NCBI GenBank assembly: GCA_036874045.1 | Contig: JAZBRI010000011.1 | Coordinates: 2,108,001 to 2,172,000, forward strand | DNA length: 64,000 nt | Direction of reading: 5' to 3' | Origin: Cymodocea nodosa | Lineage: Eukaryota; Streptophyta; Magnoliopsida; Alismatales; Cymodoceaceae | Shown: piece after piece, positions 11,671 through 25,020 of the stretch | Position numbering within the stretch: the stretch's first letter is position 1 | Layout: every line of letters begins with the position of its first letter | Notes under the pieces: model-generated | The model's input: the letters and a program-made list of their open reading frames with translations, nothing else | Database searches by the model: none | What the model was told of the DNA's origin: nothing | Translations under genes and position numbers: made by a program

Positions 11671-13233
11671 AGCATTTTACACATCACATAGCCTACAAAT
11701 ACCCAAATTTAATCTAATGTTGCAGAATGTATTTTCGTCTAGAGGTTTTGTAAATATATCAGCTAATTGATTTTTACTAGACACAAATTCTAATTTAATT
11801 TTTCCTTTAAATACATTATCTCTTAGAAAATGATGTCTAACTTCTATATGCTTTACTCTAGAATGTAATACAAGATTTTTGGAAAGATTTATTACAGAAC
11901 TACTATCACAATAAATCTCAGTTGTATCATAAGATAATCCAAAATCTTCTAATGTTTACCTTATCCACAAAATCTGAGTGCAACACAGTGTAGCAGCAAC
12001 ATATTCAGCTTCTGTAGTAGAAACTGCTACACGGTTTTGCTTTTTACTAAACCATGACACCAAATTATTTCCCAATAATTGACATGTGCCACTAGTACTC
12101 TTTCTATCAGATTTAGATCCTACATAATCAACATCAGTATATCCTATAGGATTTATTGAACTATCATTAGAATAATACAGTTGGAAATTTTTAGTTCCTT
12201 GTATATATCTAAATATTCTTTTAACTGCAATTAAGTGTGATTCTTTAGGATTAGATTGAAATCTAGCACAAACACACATAGCAAACATAATATCAGGTCT
12301 ACTAGCAGTCAAATCAAGTAAAGAACCAATCATACTTCTGTATTTTCTTTAATCTATTGATTTTCTTATGCCATCAAAATCTAACTTTAAAGACGTACTC
12401 ATAGGAGTTCCTCGAATCCTTGTATCATTAAAATTAAATTTCTTAAGCATTTTATCTACATATTTTTCCTGATTTAAAAATATACCTTTATCCATTCGCT
12501 TAATTTGAAGTCCTAGAAAATATGAAAGTTCACCTATCATACTCATTTCAAACTAATTAGTCATCTCTTTAGAGAATATTTTTATCAACTTATCAGAGGT
12601 TGCTCCAAAGATTATATCATCCACGTATATTTGAACAACAATCTGATCTTTACCATCTCTCTTGATAAATAGAGTATGATCCACTTTTCCCATGATATAG
12701 CCTTTTTCTATTAAAAAAGTAGATAATCTTTCATATCATGATCTAGGTGCTTGCTTCAAACCATATAAGGCTTTCTTCAATTTATACACAAAGCTAGGAT
12801 TTTTAATATCTTCAAATCCAAGTGGTTGTTTTACATAGACTTCTTCATTAATTAAACCATTTAAAAATGCACTCTTTACATCCATTTGATATAATTTAAA
12901 ATACATATAACAAGCATAGGCCAATAATATTCTAATACTTTCTAACCTAGCCACAGGAGCAAATGTTTCATCATAATCTAGTCCTTCTTCCTATGTATAC
13001 CCTTGTGCAACTAATCTAGCTTTGTTCCTTATAACTTGACCAGTTTCGTTAGTTTTGTTTCTAAAGATCCACTTTGTACCTATTATGGACTGATTTTCTA
13101 GTGGAGAAACTAATTCCCAAACATCATTTCTGATGAATTGATTTAGTTCTTCTTGCATTGCCACTATCCAATTTTCATTAGATACTGCTTCTTGTATATT
13201 CCTTGGTTCCACCATAGAAACAAACATACACAT
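11671..13233 (-). mobile_element. Element 2 reverse transcriptase and RNase H region (fossil)
   Basis: The motifs are those of element 1: [70 protein letters not shown], and RNase H blocks RIFRYIQGTKNF, DRKSTSGTCQLLG and STTEAEYVAA. The lineage call is Sirevirus. Broken. Confidence 0.85.
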
Positions 13234-13329
13234 ACTATTTAAATTTACTAAAGTCCTAGTTTTAACTCCCTCATTAATATTACCAATGACTTGAGTGATG
13301 AGATGTGATGAAGAATAACGCCAATTTCT

Positions 13330-14760
13330 CTAATTTTCCTCAATATTCTCATCAACATCTGAAGGTACATCACTTTCATCATTAGTTTGATCATTTAAGT
13401 TCATATTTTTGATTTTCTCAGATAAATCATCAATCTCTCTATTGATCTCTAACTCTTTCGGAAAATTGAACATATCATCATTATCAGCTTTAGATTGAGA
13501 TTCTCTAAAAGAATTTTCATTGAAGCTTACATGTAGGGTTTCTTCAATAGTCCTAGAAGTCTTGTTATATACTCTATAGGCTTTACTTCTAGTAGAGTAA
13601 CCTACAAAAATTCCTTCATCCGCTTTGGCTTGAAATTTATCTCTTTTATCCTTAGTATTAAGAATAAAACACTTGCACCCAAATGGTTTCATATAGGAAA
13701 TTTTTGGAACCCTATTAAACATAATTTCAAAAGGAGTTTTATTAACAAGAGGTCTTAAGTGACTTCTGTTTAATAACATAACAAGCTGTATTCACTACTT
13801 CAGCCCAAAGATTTTGAGGTAACTTATGTTCATTCAACATAGTTCTAGCCATTTCTTGAAGTGATCTATTCTCTCTCAACAACACCATTTTGACACGGTG
13901 CTCTTAGAAAAGAAAATCTGTGATCAATGTCATGCTCATTACAATAGTTATCCATTTGATCATTATCAAATTCAGTTCCATGATCACTCCTAAGTTTTTG
14001 AATAGAGACACTTTGTTCATTTTGAATAAAATTGCAAAACATTTTAAATTTTTCAAAAACTTCTATCTTGGATGCTAGAAAATATACCCAAGTGTATCTA
14101 GAGAAGTCATCTACTAAAACAAATACATACCGTTTACCACCAAGACTCATGATTCTTGTTGGTCCAAAAAGATCCATAAGTATAAGTTCTAAGACTCACT
14201 TGCTTGAAATATCAGTTTTGGATTTAAAATAGTTTTTGTGAAGTTTACCTAACTCACATGCATCACACATAAAGTTCTTTGAGTATTTAATCTTTGGTAA
14301 ACCTCTAACTAAATATTTTCTAGATAGTTTATGTAACAGTTTCATATTTATATGCCCAATCCTTCTATGCCATAGATATGCATCACTAGTTTCAGCTAGC
14401 AAACATGAATTTAAATCAACTGCACCAGAAGGTAAAGATAAAATACATACAGAACCTTTTCTTTTAGCAATAAACTTAATTTCATCTGTATTTTTATCAA
14501 TAATTTTGCATACATTATCTTCAAACACTGCATAATATCCATTTTCAGTTAGTTTTATGACACTTAGCAAATTAAATCCTAGGTTTTCTACATATAGTAC
14601 ATTCGAAATAACACAAGTTGGAGTTATTTGAACATTGCCCAAACCTATGATTTTATCTTTGCTTTTGTTTCCAAATGTTACACTTCCTTTCATGGTATTT
14701 GTAAAATTTTGTAGTAGACTTTTCTGTTCGATCATATGACTTGATGCTCCACTATCCAAG
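13330..14760 (-). mobile_element. Element 2 protease and integrase region (fossil)
   Basis: It opens with the protease active-site motif MDSGASSHM at 14,759, then HRRIGHINMKLLHKLSRK and the CDACELGKLHKN zinc-binding block, integrase core MDLFGPTR ... VDDFSRYTWVYFLASK ... SDHGTEFDN, and the C-terminal region (NKTPFEIMFNRVPKISYM, FGCKCFILNTKDKRDKF). Broken. Confidence 0.85.
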
Positions 14761-14889
14761 ATCCATTTTCATGTTGTTTCCTCCTACAACACAAATTAAG
14801 AAAAACTTTTTCTTGGTACCCAATGTTGTTGAGGACCAAGTTCATTAAACGCATATTTCTTCTTTTTGTTTAAAAATAGTTTAACATTA

Positions 14890-16479
14890 TCATTTAGGAT
14901 ATTCAGGATAATCAAATCCTAAGCCAAATTTATAAGACACCGCAGGAGTACTAGTTAGTTTGTCTAACTTAGTTTGACTTAAATTCCATTTCTCAATGGT
15001 AGAATTTAAATCTAGCACTCTCAGTTTTAATTTATCTGTCTCTAATTCAAGTTCATTTATATTGTTTCTCAACATTTCATTTTCAAATTCTATCTTTAAT
15101 TTTTCAGCGTTTATATTTTGTATTTGTTTATGCAAGACACTTTCATTAAATCTAAATTTTTGCAAATCTCTAGCATGATTTTCATTATCACATTTAAACT
15201 TTTCTAAAGTAGTAGACAGGAAACAATTTTCTTCTTCCATAATGGATGAAAATTTTCTAATATTGTTATTTTCCAGTTTACATACTTTAAGTTTTTGTAA
15301 TAACACATGATAAGCACATAATAATTCATCAAAGTTGAAATCTGAATGACTTTCAGGATCAGATATTACCTCATACTCATCTGCCATGAAGCACACATGA
15401 GCAACGTCTTTTAACTCTTGTTCTCCTTCTGAATGTGAAGATTTTGATGATAATTCCTTAGATTTAGACTCTTCAGACGTGTCATCCCAAGTGACATTCA
15501 AAGCCTTTTTCTTGTAAAACTTTTTCTGAGTTTTCTGAGCTGTCTTCTTCTGATTTGTCCTACTATGCTTTTCATTTTTCCTCATAGGACAGTCTGGAGA
15601 AAGATGTCCAGGTTTCTTATAGTTGTAACATACATACTTTCTGGATGAAGAATTCTTGTCATTCAGTGATTTTCACGTTGAGGGTTTATCATTTTTGTTC
15701 CTTTGCTATTTCCTAGCTTTCCATGCTTTCTTGAATTTCCTTGTTAGCAAAATCAAATCCTCATCAGAATCAGTAGATATATCAGAATCTGAATTAATTT
15801 CGAAGGCTATTTCTTTCTTCATTTTTGGTTTATTTTGAATCAGTGATTCATTTAATTGAATTTCATAAGCTGTTAAGTTTCCTATAAGTTCATTCATAGT
15901 ATAAACATTTAAATCTTGTGATTCCTCAATTAATGTTACTTTTTGAGACCATTTAGAACTTAGGGATCTAAGAATTTTCCTCACTAAATCCTTATGTTTA
16001 AAATTCTTTCCTAAGCATTTTAAAGAGTTTATGATATCAAGAATTCTGGAAAACATCTCAGAAATACTTTCATCTTCATGCATCTTAAAGAGTTCATACT
16101 TATGAATCAACATGTTTATCTTAGTCTCTTTAACTTGAGAAGTACCTTCATGTGAAACTTCTAATGCATGCCACACCTCATAAGCAGATTTATATGCCGA
16201 CACTTTACTGAACTATTCATAACTCAATGCACAAAATAGAATATTTAAGCCCTTAGCATTCAGGGTTTCATTTTCTTTTTCAGTAATTGTCCAAGTATTA
16301 TAAGGAGTAGATAACGAAGTATATGGTTTGGAAATCATGAACCACAACTTATGATCTATACTTTGAAGAAAAGCAATCATCCTATATTTCCAATATTCAA
16401 AATGTATTCCATCAAATAAAGGAGGACGATTAAGATTTTGTCCTTCATATAAAGAAAAATTACCATTTCCAGTAGCCAT
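14890..16479 (-). mobile_element. Element 2 gag region (fossil)
   Basis: It starts MATGNGNFSLYEGQN at 16,479. Gag core, acidic linker, knuckle region near 15,590-15,640 and coiled-coil tail (CADEYEVIS-like acidic stretch, then ENEMLRNNINELELETDKL) are in the same order as in element 1. Broken. Confidence 0.85.
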
Positions 16480-16664
16480 CTTACCTTAGATTTTTCAACC
16501 TATTTGATTTTAAACAATCTAGAACTTTAAAACAACTTGAGCCTTAAATCAAGAAAGTTAAACGTATGCTCAGATATTAATGTCTATTTAAAAACAAGGA
16601 AGGCAGAATAAGCAATGATATTAAATAAGTTGGTATCGATCTTATATCAAAGATTATTAACAAA

Positions 16665-16676
16665 GCTCTGATACCA
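16665..16676 (-). other. Primer-binding site (initiator tRNA-Met)
   Basis: The minus strand reads TGGTATCAGAGC two bases inside the LTR end at 16,679, identical to the site at 10,159-10,170. Confidence 0.95.
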
Positions 16677-16678
16677 CT

Positions 16679-18354
16679 TGTAGGATCGTATGACTACACA
16701 AGAGGGGGGGTGAATTGTGTTTTTCAATATTTTCTGAAATATAATTGAAACTTTAAACTAAAAAACAAGTCGAGACATTGTTTTCATAAAATCATTTTTA
16801 TTCAAGGTTTCAATTACAATATACAATTCAATTCTCCTCAGAAATTGTAGATGCAATTATATTTCGATACCATGTTTCATCTATACAATTTCATAACTAC
16901 AAACAGAGAAAACTAATTTACGGAATTTAAAACATTTCTCCCTGTTTGAGATATTTCTTCTTCTTCTTTTTCTTCTTTAGCAATTCTTCAGTGACGAATA
17001 TCTTGTCTTTATCTGCTTCACCGAATTTGCTTTCTTTTGATACTTTAAATCTTCAGTGACATAAATAATACCTTTTTCTGCTTCACTGAATTTTCTTCCA
17101 CCTAAGAGATTTTCTCCAAAGAGTGTTTTGATCCTTGAAAAGATTTTTCTTTTGGTGTGTAGGGATAGTTTGATCCATGAAAAGATTTTTGTTTTATGTG
17201 CAAGGATAGTTTGATCAACGAGAATTCTATGCCTTTTATACTGTATGTTAACTTCATGCATATCTTCCACGTTTAATCACTACCAGTTTTCCACTTCTTC
17301 ACGTCTTTGCTTTTTCCTTCATCAAAACACACACGTTCTGACCCACGTTTATATTTCGAATTTTCTTTAATCATCGGTCTTGGATCTCTGAAAAATTTCC
17401 TACAAAATAAACTCTCTTCCAAAAATTTTTCATTAGTATAATAAGAAGTCATTACTTTAATGTTAACTAAACGAGTGACACAAGTAGATATTAACTTAAC
17501 GTTTCTAACATAACGAGTTCCTCATGTGCTAATTCACATGACTAGTACTGTAGATAACTCAACGAACCAACTTAACCTTTCTTTCGGAAGGTTAAATAAT
17601 AACTCACCGAAAACAGTTTAAGTTTCAAATAGTTACAATTATAAGTCACCGAAAAACTCTTTTTCTCATAAAACTAGTGAGATACGTGTCAAGACCTAAA
17701 AACATGACTTAAGTTACCTTTCGGATAGCAATAAACAAATGTTTTTATAATAAGAATTTTACCACGTGCAAAAATAACAATTTAAGTTTATAATGCTAAC
17801 CTAACGCGTTGCCTTAGTGTTCAATATAGCAACTCAATGCATTTAGTTATGTTAACTTAACGAGTTAAACATGTGCACCTCACGTGATACAATATAACAT
17901 TCATAACTTATAATTTCACCACGTGTATAACACTAACTTAACGAGTTTGTCTCTTCTTTTACTCACTAACTTAACGAGTTCTCACGTGACCTATTTTAAC
18001 CTTTAAGCCTTTAACTTAACAAGTTCTCATGTGATCTTTATACGAACAAAACTCTAACTTAACAAGTTGTCTAAACGTGCACTATACATGTTACAGAAGA
18101 TATAACTTTAAAATATATCATGCTTTTCAAAAAAAAACACACGTTAACTTAACGTTTAGTTACATGAGAAATTAATGCAATGAAATGACTAGTTATTTAA
18201 CAGTATAATTTCAAATCCAATACAAACAAGTATTTATATCAGTAAACTTTTTCTGTATTCATTGATGATTTTAATTTCTTTTCACAAGCAATAGTAATTG
18301 AGCAAATATGATTATTTCCATTTAGCACACATCATCAAAACAAAATACTCAACA
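16679..18354 (-). mobile_element. Full-length Sirevirus LTR (1,676 bp)
   Basis: It is bounded by TGTAGGATCG and CTCAACA; on the minus strand it starts TGTTGAGTATTTTG and ends next to the primer site. A TATA box (TATAAAAGG on the minus strand, about 17,232-17,240) separates a motif-dense U3 (17,470-18,170) from R/U5. U3 carries at least ten AACTTAACGAGTT-type motifs interspersed with CACGTG boxes. It matches the plus-strand LTR at 47,294-48,903 over its whole length. Confidence 0.85.
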
Positions 18355-18969
18355 CACATCAAATGGAGAGAGAATATATAGCCAACATAAATGCTAAGGG
18401 AGGGGAATGAATTTTCGTTGGCCACCTTGGTGTTTCCAATGAGAGAGGAGAATGAATTTTTGTAGGCCACCTTGGTGTTTCCAATGAGAGGGAGAAAGAA
18501 GAAGAGAAAGCTTGGAGGTGAGGCTTATGTTTGCAAGGAGACCATCCATTGATGCTATTCACCATTCCAAGAGCTAAGGAGAAAATGTCTAGGCTTGGAG
18601 GTGAGGTTGCTGCCAAGTTCCATTGATTTCAAAGCTCTATAGAAGAAGAGAAGAAGCTCCTAAGGTAGTGATAGCCCTTAGAGTTTATTATTTTCTTGTA
18701 TAGAAGGAAGAGTTGATGAGAAATGGTGGTGAACATCTCAATTATATGTCTTCTTAGCTAGATAGAGTTCTAATGTGTTATTTTTGATGATTCTACATTC
18801 ACATCTCATTAATTTACTGAAGTATAACTAAGAGCTTAAAGAGCAAAGTTGAGTAATAATTGATTAAGTCATAAACACAATCCTTGTGGAAGAATGACCT
18901 GTATTTGCCATGTACACCAAAGGAACTATGCACTTGCAATAAAGCTTGAGCTAAAAATATAGCTCAACA
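18355..18969 (+). mobile_element. Athila-type LTR fragment
   Basis: It matches the interior and 3' end of the young Athila LTR (59,110-60,206): the GGAGACCATCCATTGATG block, ATGGTGGTGAACATCTC, and the end GAGCTAAAAATATAGCTC followed by AACA. It is shortened inside and lacks the LTR start. It lies exactly between two Sirevirus LTR segments. Antisense reading frames here are shadows. Confidence 0.75.
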
Positions 18970-20062
18970 GATAACTAATCAACAAGAATTCTATGTCTTT
19001 TATACTGTATATTCATTTCATGCATATCCTCCACGTTTAATCACTATCAGTCTTCCACTTCTTCACATCTTTTCTTTTTCTTTCATCGAAATACACACAT
19101 TCCGACCCACGTTTATATTTCAAATTTTCTTTAATCATCAATCCTAGATCTCTAAAAAATTTCCTACAAGATAAACTTTCTCGTCCAAAATCTTTCATCA
19201 AGTATAATAAGAAGTTGTTACTTTAATGTCAACTAAACGAGTAACACAAGTAGATATATAACTTAACGTTTCTAACTTAACCAGTTCCTCATGTGCCAAC
19301 TCACGTAACAAGTACTGTAGCTAACTTAACGAACTAAGTCTATGGTGTTACGCTAACTCAATGAACCATCTCCGTGCTGTTACGGATAACTCAACGAACC
19401 AGTAATAAACAAATATTTTTATAATAAGAATTTTACCACGTACAAAAATAACAACTTAAGTTTTATAACACTAACCTAACATGTTGTCTTAGTGTTCAAT
19501 ATAACAACTCAACGCGTTTAGTTATGTTAACTTAACAAGTTAAACATGTGCACCTCACATAATATAATATAACATTCATAACTTATAATTTCACCACGTG
19601 TACAATACTAACTTAACAAGTTCGTCTCTTCTTTTACTCACTAACTTAACAAGTTCGTCTCTTCTTTTACTCACTAACTTAACGAGTACTCACATGACCT
19701 ATTTTAACCTTTAAGCCTCTAACTTAATGAGTTCTCACGTGATCTCTATACAAATAATACTCTAACTTAACGAGTTGTCTAAACGTGCACTGTTCATGAT
19801 ACAGAATATATAACTTTAAAACATATCATGCTTTTCAATAAAAACACACGTTAACTTAACGTTTAGTTAGATGAGAAATTAATGTAAAGAAACGACTAGT
19901 TATTTAACTTAGTATAATTTCAGATCTAATACAGACAAGTATTTATATCAGTAAGCTTTTTCTGTATTAATTGATGTTTTTAATTTCTTTTCACAAACAA
20001 TAGTAATTGTGCAAATATGATTACTTTCATTCAGCATACATCATCAAAACAAAATACTCAAT
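18970..20062 (-). mobile_element. Sirevirus LTR fragment
   Basis: It corresponds to the U3 side of the LTR at 17,210-18,354 in the same orientation, including the TATA region (GTCTTTTATACTG) and a dense run of AACTTAACGAGTT motifs and CACGTG-like boxes (19,250-19,870). A short ~40-bp direct repeat, AACTTAACAAGTTCGTCTC and following bases, is doubled near 19,610-19,670. Confidence 0.75.
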
Positions 20063-20168
20063 AGTAACATAATGGCTTAATTCACATGTGATAAGCTAAA
20101 TACTTTGTAATTAACCATTCATTAACTACTAATATTATGTATAATTTCATTTTAAACATCCTCCTACT
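20063..20168 (-). mobile_element. Edge of another LTR with a purine tract
   Basis: TAACATAATGGCTTAATTC and the following bases match 61,272-61,320, the outer edge of the minus-strand LTR at the right of the window. Its inner end carries AGTAGGAGGATG on the minus strand, like a polypurine tract. The Tork-like element at 20,169 is inserted immediately beside it. Confidence 0.45.
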
Positions 20169-21113
20169 TGTTAGGGTGAGTAGTACAGGTGTAGAGTATG
20201 CCACAAGAAGTCCAAGTTCAGTCAGAAGCTTATTAGCAATAAGTCTCCAACAGATTTATGATTTCTGAAGATTACCAGGTCAAAGTATCCGAAAATAACG
20301 TTTCAATCGAAAGACTTTGAGCTAACTATCCGAAAGTTAGGAGATTTCAGAGGGTTACTGGCTATAACCATCCAAAATGACTTAAAGGATACTTAAGTAG
20401 ATGTTCAGATAGTTATGAAGCTAATCTTCGGATAGTTAAGTAGTAACTATCTGAAAGTCATGAGTTTTTTAGAAGGTTACAGCTACAACCTTCCGAAGTG
20501 ACTAAAGAGACACTTAAGTGAGTTTTTGGATAGTTAAGACAGTAACTATCTAAAAGGCATGTAGTTTTCAAAAAGTTAACAGTAGAACCTTTCGAATGGA
20601 CTGTGAGAGACGTAAGTGGGTTTTCAGACAGTTAAGTCTGTAACTATCCAAAAGATCAAATCTCTCCAAATAGTTAGCATGCTACAGTAACGTCCGTTAC
20701 AACAAATGAAGAAAGAAGAATTTTCTTCGAATAGTTAAGTTCTGTAACTATCCAAAGTGTTGCAATTTTCGAAAAGATAGGAAGATAAGGCTCTAAAATT
20801 GAGAGTTCCTTCTCTAAATCATTTTTTCTCTATTGTAATGGCTCAAGTGTAATTAAAGGTTTATTAACCCTAAGTTGGGTAGTATATAAACCTTTATGAT
20901 GTTGTAAAACATTATGCGGTTGATTGTGCCGAAGCTCATAGTAGAACCCTCAACTCTCCGTGGACGTAGGTTGTTGCTGAACCACGTAAATCCAGTGTCT
21001 TCAGTGTTTTATCTTCCTCTTTCTCTTCACTTCCAATTTTGGTGAGTTTAGATGTGAGTTTTTCAGAATCGTGCCATAGTGAGTTGACTAAACGATCAGA
21101 TTTAAATACATCA
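20169..21113 (+). repeat. 5' LTR of the Tork-like element
   Basis: 945 bp, TGTTAGGG...ACATCA. U3 is packed with inverted pairs of the CGGATAGTTA / TAACTATCCGAAAG type. The tail has ATATAAACC (TATA-like, near 20,884-20,892) followed by the R/U5 region. Confidence 0.88.
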
Positions 21114-21150
21114 ACTAGTATTAGAGCTAAAGATTTTTCAGTTTAACAGA

Positions 21151-21900
21151 ATGGCAGATGATAGAAAGCTCAGGATCAAGAAGTTTAATGGAAAGGATTT
21201 CAAATACTAGAGGTCTCAAATAGAAGACTGCTTGTATCGAAAGGATCTTCATCAACCTCTGTTCGGAAGAAAACCAAAGAAGATGGATTAAGAAGAGTAG
21301 GAGTTGCTGGACAGGAAAGCTCTAGGTCTCGTCAGGTTGTCACTGGTAAGGAATGTTCATTTAAATGTTACTAAGGAGAAAATAATAGCTAACTTGATGA
21401 AAGCATTGTCCAACATGTATGAGAAGCCATCAGCCGCCAATAAGATATTTCTCATGCGTAGATTATTCAATCTGAAAATGCATGAAAGTAAAAATGTTAT
21501 AAACCACATTAATAAGTTAAATACTATTTTGAATCAACTGCATTTAGTAGATATAGTATTTGATGATGAAGTCAGGGCATTGATTTTATTATCCTCATTA
21601 CCAGAAAGTTGGTCTCTTATCGTGACTAGTGTAAGTAGTTCACTAGGTCATGAAAAGCTCAAAATGAGTGACATCCGAGATTTAATTTTAAGTGAGGACA
21701 TTCACAGGGAAAGTGAATTATCAACTTCAACTTCTACCCTTAGTGTTGAAAGTAGAGGGAGAAGTAAATCAAAACAATTTAAATCCAAAGGAAGGTCAAA
21801 GTCTAGAGGTATCCGTAAGGTGAGATCAAATATTAAATGTTCGAATTGTAATCAATAAGGGTACTTCAAGTCACAGTGTAAGGCTCCCAAGAAAGATAAC
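21151..21900 (+). mobile_element. Tork-like gag region (fossil)
   Basis: It begins MADDRKLRIKKFNGKDF, the usual Copia gag opening, 38 bases after the LTR. The UBN2-type core carries LMKALSNMYEKPSAANK and LFNLKMHESKNV ... SLPESW. An Arg/Ser-rich linker leads to a zinc knuckle starting IKCSNCNQ. Broken. Confidence 0.85.
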
Positions 21901-23450
21901 AAAGGGAAGGAATCAGAAGGAGCAGGTGCAAATGTTGTCTTCTACGATTTAGATGATGTCTTAGTATGCTATGTAGACAGTTTCATTAACTCATGGGTAC
22001 TAGACTTAGGAACTTCATTCTACACTACCTATAGAAAAGATTTGTTGCACAATTATCGTGCAACTCCTATGAAGAAAGTGTACCTAGCTAACAACACAAG
22101 CTTGGATGTGTTGGGAAAAGGAGAGGTACACATTAAAACAAAACAAGGGATATGGAAATTGCAAGAAGTTAGATATGTTCCTAATCTTGCAAAGTAATTA
22201 ATTTCCATAAATTCCCGAGATAATGATGGTTACCAGATTGCCTTTGGTGCAAGCAAATGGAAGGTAACCAAAGGTGTAAGAATTGTTGCCTCAGGACAAA
22301 AGACTAGCACCTTATATTTGACATTGGATCAAGATGACACTATTGCAGTAGTCAGTGATACTGAAGACACTAACTTATGGCATAAAAGATTGGGACACCT
22401 TAGTGAGAATGGACTGAAGGTTTTAGTGGCAGAAGGAAAAATCCCTAAGTTGAAGAATGTCAATTTAGGGATATGTGAGGACTGCATTGAGGGAAAGCAA
22501 AAGAAAGTCAGCTTTGCCAAGACTCCTCATGATCCAAAGTCACAAAAATTGGAGCTAGTTCACATGGATGTGTGAGGGCTCACCCTTATCATTTCTTTAG
22601 GAGGTACTCTCTATTATGTCACCTTCATTGATGATAGTACCAAGAATGTATAGATTTATTTTCTGAAATAGAAATCTGAAGTTTTCCAAGTCTTCAAGAA
22701 ATGGAAGACAGAAGTGGAAAATCAAAGTGGAAGAAAAATCAAATTCATCAGGTCAGATAATGGAGGAGAATATGATAGCCATGAATTCAAATTCTACTAT
22801 GAGGAGCAAGAGATTAGAAGGTAGAGGACTGTAGTTGGAACTCCACAACAAAATGGAGTTGTTGAAAGGATGAATAGGACCTTGAATGAACGAGTAAGAT
22901 GCATGAGACTACATGCAGGTTTTCTCAAGACATTCTAGGTAGAAGCTATCAATATAGCTACCTATCTAATAAATAGAGGACTATCTGTCCCAATAAGGCT
23001 CAAAAACCCTAAAGAATTGTGGACTGGGAAAGAGGTTAACTATGCTCACTTAAAAGTCTTTGAATCCAAGTCATTTGTCCGCTTGAACAGTGACAAAAGA
23101 GACAAGCTAGATTCAAAATCACAAAAGTGTTATTTCATTGGCTATGGTAAGGATTATTTTGATTATAGATTTTAGGCAGAAGAAACCAAGAAAATAATCC
23201 ATGCAAAAGATGTCACCTTCATTGAATCTAAGATGTACAAGCATAGAGAAAGTGTAGATGAACAGTAGTTTGAGTTTCAATCTGAAAGTACTATTGAGAT
23301 CAATCTAGATAATGATATTGAACAACTTCAGAAAGAACCTATAGAAGAAATTCAACTTTCAGAGGCTGAACAACAAGAATATCTAAATGATCAAGAAGAT
23401 GAAGTTGTCACTAGACAACTTAGAAGATCTAGAAGATTTCCAGACAACTA
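21901..23450 (+). mobile_element. Tork-like protease and integrase region (fossil)
   Basis: Protease-like region (SWVLDLGTSFYTT), then the GAG-pre-integrase block (LWHKRLGHLSENGLKVL ... CEDCIEGKQKKVSF). The integrase core shows FIDDSTKNV, SDNGGEYDSHEF and TPQQNGVVERMNRTL, and the C-terminal region HLKVF...SFVRLNSDKRDKLD. Broken in several places. Confidence 0.85.
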
Positions 23451-25020
23451 GAAAGGTATGTACCATCATTTAATTATCTGTTGCTGATAGATGATGGTGA
23501 ACCTAAAACATATCAGGAAGCAATCTATGCAAGTGATGCACATAAATGAGAGTTAGCAATGAAAAAAGAAATGAAGTTCCTAGAGAAGAATAAAACTTGG
23601 GAGCTAACTTCATTGCTAGAAGGAAAGAAAATCCTATGAAACAAGTGGGTGTTCAGGATGAAAGAACAACCAGATGGTAGCAAGAAATATAAAGCCAGAC
23701 TTGTCGTCAAGGGTTTTCAACAAATTCAAGACATAGACTATACAGAAGTATTCTCTCTAGTTATGAAGATGAATACTATAAGAATAGTCTTAAGCATTGT
23801 TGTTGCAGAAAATTTGTTCTTGGAGTAAATGGATGTAAAGACAGTATTCCTACATGAAGATTTATAGGAAGAACTTTACATGATGCAGCTAGAAGGATTT
23901 GTAGTAACTAGCAAGAAAAGAAAGGCAGTATATAGATTGTTGAAAAGTCTATATGGTTTGAAGCAAGCACCAAGACAATGGTACAAGAAATTTGATACCT
24001 TTATCTGTACCCTAGGCTTCAAAGGATGCGATACAGACTATTGCTGCTACATAAAACTGTTTAATGATTGTTTCATTATTCTACTGATTTATGTAGATGA
24101 TATGTTAATTGCTTGTTCAAGTATGGAACAGATTAAGCAATTAAAGAGACAACTATCAAAGGAATTTGACATGAAGGATATGGGAGAAGCCAAGCAAATC
24201 TTGGGTATGAGAATCATCTGAGATAGAATGGTAGGTACATTGAGATTAAATCAGAAGAAGTACTTAGAAAAGGTATTTAGGAGATTTAATATCTCAAATG
24301 AGAGGAAAACTGAACTCCCTCTCGGACCTCATTTCAAGTTGTCTAAAAATCAATCAGCTAAGACTGAAGAAGAAAGGACAAAAATGTTCAGAATACTATA
24401 TGTTTCAACAGTGGGAAGTTTAATATATGCCATGATATGCACAAGACTTGATATATCTCATGTAGTGGGAGTGGTTAGTAGATATATGGTAGATCCAGGA
24501 GCTGAACATTGGTCTGTTATACTGTGGATACTTAGATATCTCAGATATTCCCTAGATGTAGATCTGAACTTCAAGAAAGGACCAGTTGAATTGATTAGCT
24601 ACTGTGATGCTAATTTGAGAAGAGAGTTGGATAAAAGCAAAAGTACTTCAGGTTATGTTTTCTGCATAGGAAGTACTGCAATAGGCTAGAGATCCAAGGT
24701 GTAAAGTATTGTTGCACTCTCGACCACAGAAGCTAAATATGTTGTAGTTGCAGAGGCAGCTAAAGAAAGAATCTGGCTAAAAAATGTACTAACCGAATTA
24801 GGGCACAAACAGAAAAGAAGCATTCTATTCTATGACAATCAAAGTACCATTTATTTAGTTGAAAATCCAATGTTTCATTCAAGGTCCAAGCATATGAGAA
24901 TGAGGTCTCATTTTATAAGGGAAGAGATAGAGCAGAACAGGTTAGATCTGCAAAAGATTACTAGTGCTAAAAATGCTACAGACATGTTAACTAAAGTTCT
25001 GAATCTGTAGAAATTAAGGC
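23451..25020 (+). mobile_element. Tork-like reverse transcriptase and RNase H region (fossil)
   Basis: RT motifs WVFRMKEQPDGSKKYKARLV, LKSLYGLKQAPRQWYKKFD and YVDDMLIAC are clear. RNase H shows SYCDANLRRELDKSKSTSGYVF and a TEAKYV-type block, ending near 25,010. Broken. Confidence 0.85.

Larger units (their letters stand above)
10173..18354 (-). mobile_element. Sirevirus (Copia) element 2, minus strand, broken
   Basis: Layout on the minus strand: 5' LTR 16,679-18,354, primer site, gag, protease-integrase, RT-RNase H, conserved spacer, and the short LTR 10,173-10,697. Coding sequence is closely similar to element 1 throughout, so both descend from the same family, but there is no accessory ORF between pol and LTR here. 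It has about ten breaks. Confidence 0.8.

Noticed and set aside
18359-18616. Minus-strand frame shared with 51,112-51,402 and 58,993-59,283
   Set aside because: All three copies are the same LTR segment read in reverse; conservation is explained by LTR identity.
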